NCBI GenBank assembly: GCA_003864495.1
Contig: ML133401.1
Location: 2,507,373 to 2,571,372, forward strand
Length of the DNA stretch: 64,000 nucleotides
From: Nemopilema nomurai
Lineage: Eukaryota; Cnidaria; Scyphozoa; Rhizostomeae; Rhizostomatidae
Direction: 5' to 3'
Under the pieces are notes generated by a model that had not been told where the DNA came from, did not search any database, and saw only the letters and a list, made by a program, of their open reading frames with translations. This document shows, piece by piece, positions 59,636 to 64,000 of this stretch. Each line of letters starts with the position of its first letter. The first letter of the stretch is position 1. Made by a program: the position numbers and the translations under genes.

Positions 59636-62600
59636 AGCCGTTTTCATTAACGATCGCTAACATGCCAGTACCTTCATCCTTTTATTGTCTGGACATAATA
59701 ACAAAACAAGCATTTTATGTCTAGAAATGCTGAGTTTTATCCCATCTTTCCAAATCCTGATAGTGAATATTTGAGGTCTAAAACACAAGATGCCAACAAT
59801 AGAAAATAAAATCCACTTTGCATAACAGATACCTCTCCCTCTCGCAATTTGCCTCTCCAAAAATAACTTTGAGCAAAAAGTAAATCACGAGATATGCTAT
59901 TGACATAAACAGTACTGCTGCTAGAGCAAGAAAAGCAATAATTAAAGTAAAAAAGTCCACAATCTCTTAAAGGGCCTCAACTTTTTCTGATAATAGATAT
60001 TCTGATTCATCTTTTCCTCCTTGCGTTAAGATTCATACATTTTGAATCTCGTCATCAAATCTTCTTTAGCTTGATTGTGGCCTTTCCTTTGGCCTTCGCC
60101 GACTTATAAAAACATCAGCTGATTTTCTCAGGATCTCCCTAATTGACTTCAATCACTACGGCAACTACAAAAGGCCTTGAACAGATTGTTTTATGCATTG
60201 TTTAAATGACCTGTCGTGCTGCCATCTCGAGATGGTTTGTAAAAAAGCTTAGCGCAACGTTTTGGTATGAGGATCATTCAAGTTATCATAAAATTGTGGG
60301 TGAATATATCTACTTCGTGTCATGCTTTCGCGGACGATAAGTCAGAGGTGGTTTCTAAAATATGAAAAGGACAGACTACCCTGCAAGAAACGTCAAAGCT
60401 AGAATCACACCAGACCACACCCAACACGTGTAGATTGATTATAACAATGTCACGGCTACTGTTCGGTATGCAAAGCATTGCAAAGCCAGTAGCATCAAAA
60501 TGTCTTACTGGTGTGCACTACCTAGACGTATCATAATGTTGAACACTTTCAATGTAGATTTGCCACATCAAAGCACGTGCAAAATACTGCAGTCCAAAGC
60601 AATCATGTGAGTTGCTAGTGCTTTTTATCGGAAGCGAAGGACTGAAATGTTGACTAATGCTGGTACCTTTAATCTCTGAACAAGCCATTCCCATTATTGG
60701 TGTAGCTTTAGTGCAAGAATAAGAGGAGTCAGCTAGTATTACATTTCCATGATTAACGTTAAACGTACATGGCTCCCTCGCCACTCCCTACAAAGATGCG
60801 GGGCTGGAAATAGAAGAAATACACGTACGCACAAGTCATCCACAAAATAGAGAATATTTGGAGCACCACCAGATCCCCCAAATAAAGACGTTCTGACACC
60901 ATTCCTTGTAGTAAAATGGAACTCACATGTCAAGGGTTATCTGGGGGCATTTCTAAGAATGAATTGAAGTTGTAAATTTGCAAAGGGGCTTTGTAGAACT
61001 TCGAATGGTGGTTGAAATTTCCAAAGTGGCAACTCGATCTAGAATACGATTGTGCTCTTCAAAGGTGCTATCCGTTTAATGCAATACCTGTCCAGTTCTG
61101 TCTCCCAGCGGCCACCTTTGTACGAAAATATTCAATTTGCGCATTTTGAAAACAAGAAGTTTTTTCTTAATTTCCTTTCATTATTTATGGCTCTTTAAAC
61201 TCTTTTAACCTGTTTCTTACCAGCCTTAGGTTCCACTTTTTCTTCCAAACACAAACAAAATACATCTGAATCAGATAAGAGATTTTCAACTTTAAAGAGA
61301 AAGCTTTCAATCATAGTTTTGCCGCAAAATTAGATAGACAAAACAACGAGGACTTCATTCAGTGTAAGAGTTGTCAACAGAAGCCAGCTGATGTCCGGTT
61401 ATTCAAGATATCTTTATAACAGGAGGCGAAGCCTTCACAAGAATCAAGTCTAGTGCACTTCGAATAACTAGTTGTTTGTCTGTGAATTTTCTCAATTTCA
61501 AAAGTATTAGAGTCAGCCAGGGGCGTGACGAAGTAGAGGGTGTCGGGGGGGGGGGTCACACAGGGGGTGCCCCACTTTTTGTAGCAGCTATCGGTAATTT
61601 TTTGCCTGTCGGTAAAAGTTGAAACAACTATAACAGCGTGTCGGTATTTCGGGGAAGAATTCGATTTGAACTTTTGTTATATCCAGCTTAGACACAAAGG
61701 AACCACTACGGTACTAGAGTGTAAAACTTGTGCGCTATGATTAACTATCTTTAATCGACCCTGTCAGTAAATTTCTCAAGTTCATATGAGAAATAACAAT
61801 ATGAATGCATTGCAGAGGATCCCATTTAAAGATATGATGGAATGATTATCTTCAAATGCAGTCGTCCTTAGGAGATGCTAACAGAAATGTAGATATATTT
61901 TTATATGAGATTTTACAATTTGCAAACATGTCAACAATTTAGATGTTTGACAACTCTGTTTTATGCAACCGGTTATTTTCAAAAACAATATATGCACGTG
62001 AATATATGATTATGTTGCTATAATTATAGCGGGAGCCTTTTTGCATTTCTAAACAAGATAACTTGAGACAACTTGAAGACTTTTAGGTCAATAACTCTTG
62101 AGGTTCTGGAATAACTTAATCAGTCACAATTGCATGTCTGTATATACTTTGGCAGTCATCTTACTTTACAGTTTGCTCTACTTCATGCAGTTTTTTCTGA
62201 AAAAAAATTTGTGTGTAAAAATTAAATAAAATTCATGAGAGCATTAGGTAACAAGAGGGCCACTTTGAAAGGTGAAAGGGTCTGTTTATTAGTATAATTC
62301 TGTCTCAAAGCGTTCTTTAATACCGAATAGTAGCATGCAAGCAATGAGCAGTGAACATGTGTGCCTCAAGGATCAATGTTGGGGCCACTACTTTTCAAAA
62401 TTCAATGACATCACAGTGATGGAAATGATATGGAGATTACTTGTTCATTTCATTATTTGATTACTTGGAGATTACTCCAAGGTGATTATTTGGAGATTGC
62501 ATTTTCCGAAATGATAAATACAGTGCATCCTTAAGTCGAGATGAACGAAGTGAATCAGACTTCGCATTTTACTGTTCTTAGTGGTGAAACTTTTTTGCAT

Positions 62601-62770
62601 CAAGGGTTTACGGAATTTAAGGCCTGTTCTATCTATTTTTCTATCCATCTAATATTTACTGTACATTAACCTATAAATAGGTATTACGTACAATTGTAAG
62701 TATGTTCGTATAATGTCATGTGAGAAAAGTAGATTTGATTAATAAGTATTTTGGCAGTGGGACCCCAGCA
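59636..62770. other. Intergenic, no supported gene
   Basis: A hydrophobic minus-strand frame (about 59942-59830) ends at a plausible donor (AG|GTATCT) but has no identifiable partner exons. CAGGGGCGT-type hAT-like termini occur at about 61520 and 62883 in the same orientation, the first followed by a G run. None makes a complete feature. Confidence 0.4.
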
Positions 62771-62829
62771 GTACCCTTGGTACCAGGCTCACTATGTATA
62801 AAAAATAGTGGGTCTGGTACCCAGAGTAC
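62771..62829. repeat. Fold-back element (CTGGTACCCAGGGTA family), copy 2
   Basis: Arms 62771-62794 and 62806-62829 pair with 4 mismatches in 24 around an 11-base AT loop. Arm sequence matches the element at 4717-4800, which lies 58 kb away, so this is a dispersed family. Confidence 0.65.
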
Positions 62830-63289
62830 CCTAGCAAGTGCTTGAATGAGGGTACTATTGTAGGTTCACTGCAAATTTTACCAGGGGCGTGAGGGCGATA
62901 TTCATACCGTTCTAATATGTTGATATTTCAGGCAGACCTCAAAGGCTGGGTACTAAACTAGCAAAAAAGGATGCATCCTCTTTTATAAAAAAGGTATTAG
63001 CAAGGCCAAAACAAAGAATTTGTGCTTTAGATTGGACTGGTCCCACAGGAAACATAGTTTGCAGTGGAACCTATTCGCTGAAATACACAAAATTAGCATA
63101 AAGACTTTTAAAACTAGGAAAATAAATGTACCCAAGCTTCTTATTTATTTATCATAAGCAATGAAGGAAGGAAATCAAGAGATTTTGTTGGGTGAACCCA
63201 CCCCACTTTGTGCGAAGGGAGTGTCTAGCAGAAAAGAGGCTGGCTCTACATACATGAAGCATTTGGGGCATATTGTGGCGGGAGACAAG

Positions 63290-63561
63290 ATGGAGGGTGA
63301 AATTGAGCAGTTTATTGCCATCACCGGGGCCGATCGACAGGATGCCGAACGCATCTTGGAAGCCTGCAACGGAAACATTGAGTTGGCAATAGAAATGCAC
63401 TTGGACTCTGGTATAGCCACCACAGCAGTGCCATCCAGCCTCGTCGACTCTGACGCGGTTTCAAATAGGCCTGACGACTCGTCAAGATTACCCGACATAA
63501 TCCAGAATACTTCTGCCCTGGAGTCAGATAGCAACTCATCTGCAGGATTTGATGGAGGGAG
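63290..63561 (+). CDS. UBXN7: UBXN7-like p97/VCP adaptor, first coding exon (partial gene)
   Basis: The exon encodes 90 residues plus two bases and ends at a strong donor (AG|GTGCGT). Residues 1-41 form a UBA-like domain: EIEQFIAITGADRQDAERIL followed by EACNGNIELAIEMHLDSG. This parallels, from memory, the start of vertebrate UBXN7 (IQQFTTITG, then MLEACNNNLEMAVTMFLDGG). UBXN7 links ubiquitinated clients and cullin ligases to the p97/VCP ATPase. The rest of the exon is a Ser/Asp-rich linker. I chose the ATG at 63290 because homology begins there. In-frame ATGs at 63254 and 63161 would add up to 43 residues of unknown value. Later exons (UAS and UBX domains) lie beyond the window; other UBA-UBX proteins are possible. 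Confidence 0.8.
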
Positions 63562-64000
63562 GTGCGTGTCTTTGCTTTACGTCGAAAAAGTTTCTTGTCG
63601 ATTAGATTTGGTTTTGCGGCATGAGGACCCCATTCTGGCGCTTTTCTTAAATATCGGGGGTGTGCCCCTCTGTGACAGGTTGAAAAACGGGGACTATTTA
63701 TGCTTCCTAATTTGTAGGGTATACAAAGAATACTATTTTCAGGAGCCTGAAGATGGGCTGAAACAAAAAATTATGGAAAATACTGTGTTGGTTTGATAGC
63801 AATTGAAATGATCAGCCAAGGAAGATAAAGCCTAAGGGGCAGTTTAGTATTGAATCTGTCATAAAAATGATCAGTCTAATGAAGTAATTGTTCAGTGTGC
63901 TGAATCAGTGTGCTGTTAAGAATCAATGTTGTTAGATATACAGTCTTGATAATAGTAAAAAGTAACATAAAGCAAGCAATAACTCAGGAATGTCTATTAA
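63562..64000 (+). other. Intron 1 of the UBXN7-like gene, to the window end
   Basis: The frame runs on to 63796 by chance but loses family character at the donor. No acceptor with a plausible next exon was seen. Confidence 0.6.

Noticed and set aside
59778..59960. Minus-strand hydrophobic frame that could be a membrane protein exon
   Set aside because: One hydrophobic stretch with a plausible donor only; no start codon, no upstream or downstream exon, AT-rich DNA often gives Leu/Ile/Phe-rich frames.
60518..60933. Two overlapping minus-strand frames with cysteines and a GGSGGAPN motif, possibly two exons
   Set aside because: A strong acceptor-like site (TTTCTTCTATTTCCAG) lies between them, but the implied intron would be about 25 bases and stop codons interrupt each joining frame.
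63175..63534. Minus-strand 119-codon frame
   Set aside because: Antisense shadow of the UBXN7-like exon.
1..64000. tRNA, rRNA or other structured RNA genes
   Set aside because: I looked for B-box-like GGTTCRANTCC words and rRNA landmarks and found none convincing; a tRNAscan-SE and Rfam search would be decisive.

Overview
The window is eukaryotic nuclear DNA from an invertebrate animal. It is AT-rich, has many small exons with GT-AG introns, and carries animal-specific genes. The gene structures, a (TTAGGG)-like tract and many short fold-back elements fit a cnidarian (coral or sea anemone) best; that placement is inference, not proof. I rebuilt the genes by joining exons through splice sites, reading phase and remembered family similarity, without alignment tools.

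Layout. (1) 210-1909, plus: the last three exons of a CCDC191 (KIAA1407)-like coiled-coil gene whose 5' part lies outside the window. (2) 5823-6263, plus: an intronless gene for a small secreted 12-cysteine protein, with its own TATA box and poly(A) signal. (3) 6614-7086: decayed hAT-type transposon sequence. (4) 8174-21308, plus: the complete XPG/ERCC5 DNA-repair endonuclease, 16 coding exons and 1043 residues, with all catalytic acidic residues and a PCNA-binding motif. Its introns hold a minisatellite, a 759-bp hAT-like MITE and a 119-bp-arm inverted repeat. (5) 21541-23360: a satellite of about 175-bp monomers just past the ERCC5 poly(A) signal. (6) 25072-34017, minus: a complete NCAM/fasciclin-II-type adhesion receptor, 11 coding exons and 791 residues (signal peptide, five Ig, two FN3, transmembrane segment, short tail). 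(7) 34.0-63.2 kb: about 29 kb with no gene I can support, containing a 231-bp MITE with telomere-like repeats, further dispersed repeats and tandem duplications. (8) 63290-63561, plus: the first coding exon of a UBXN7-like p97 adaptor that continues past the window.

The genes do not form a pathway; they are independent animal genes on both strands. The clearest points of interest are the full NCAM architecture in a probable early-branching animal, including a cysteine-free second Ig domain, the orphan cysteine-rich secreted protein, and the MITE with an internal telomere-like tract. I saw no convincing novel multi-gene system.
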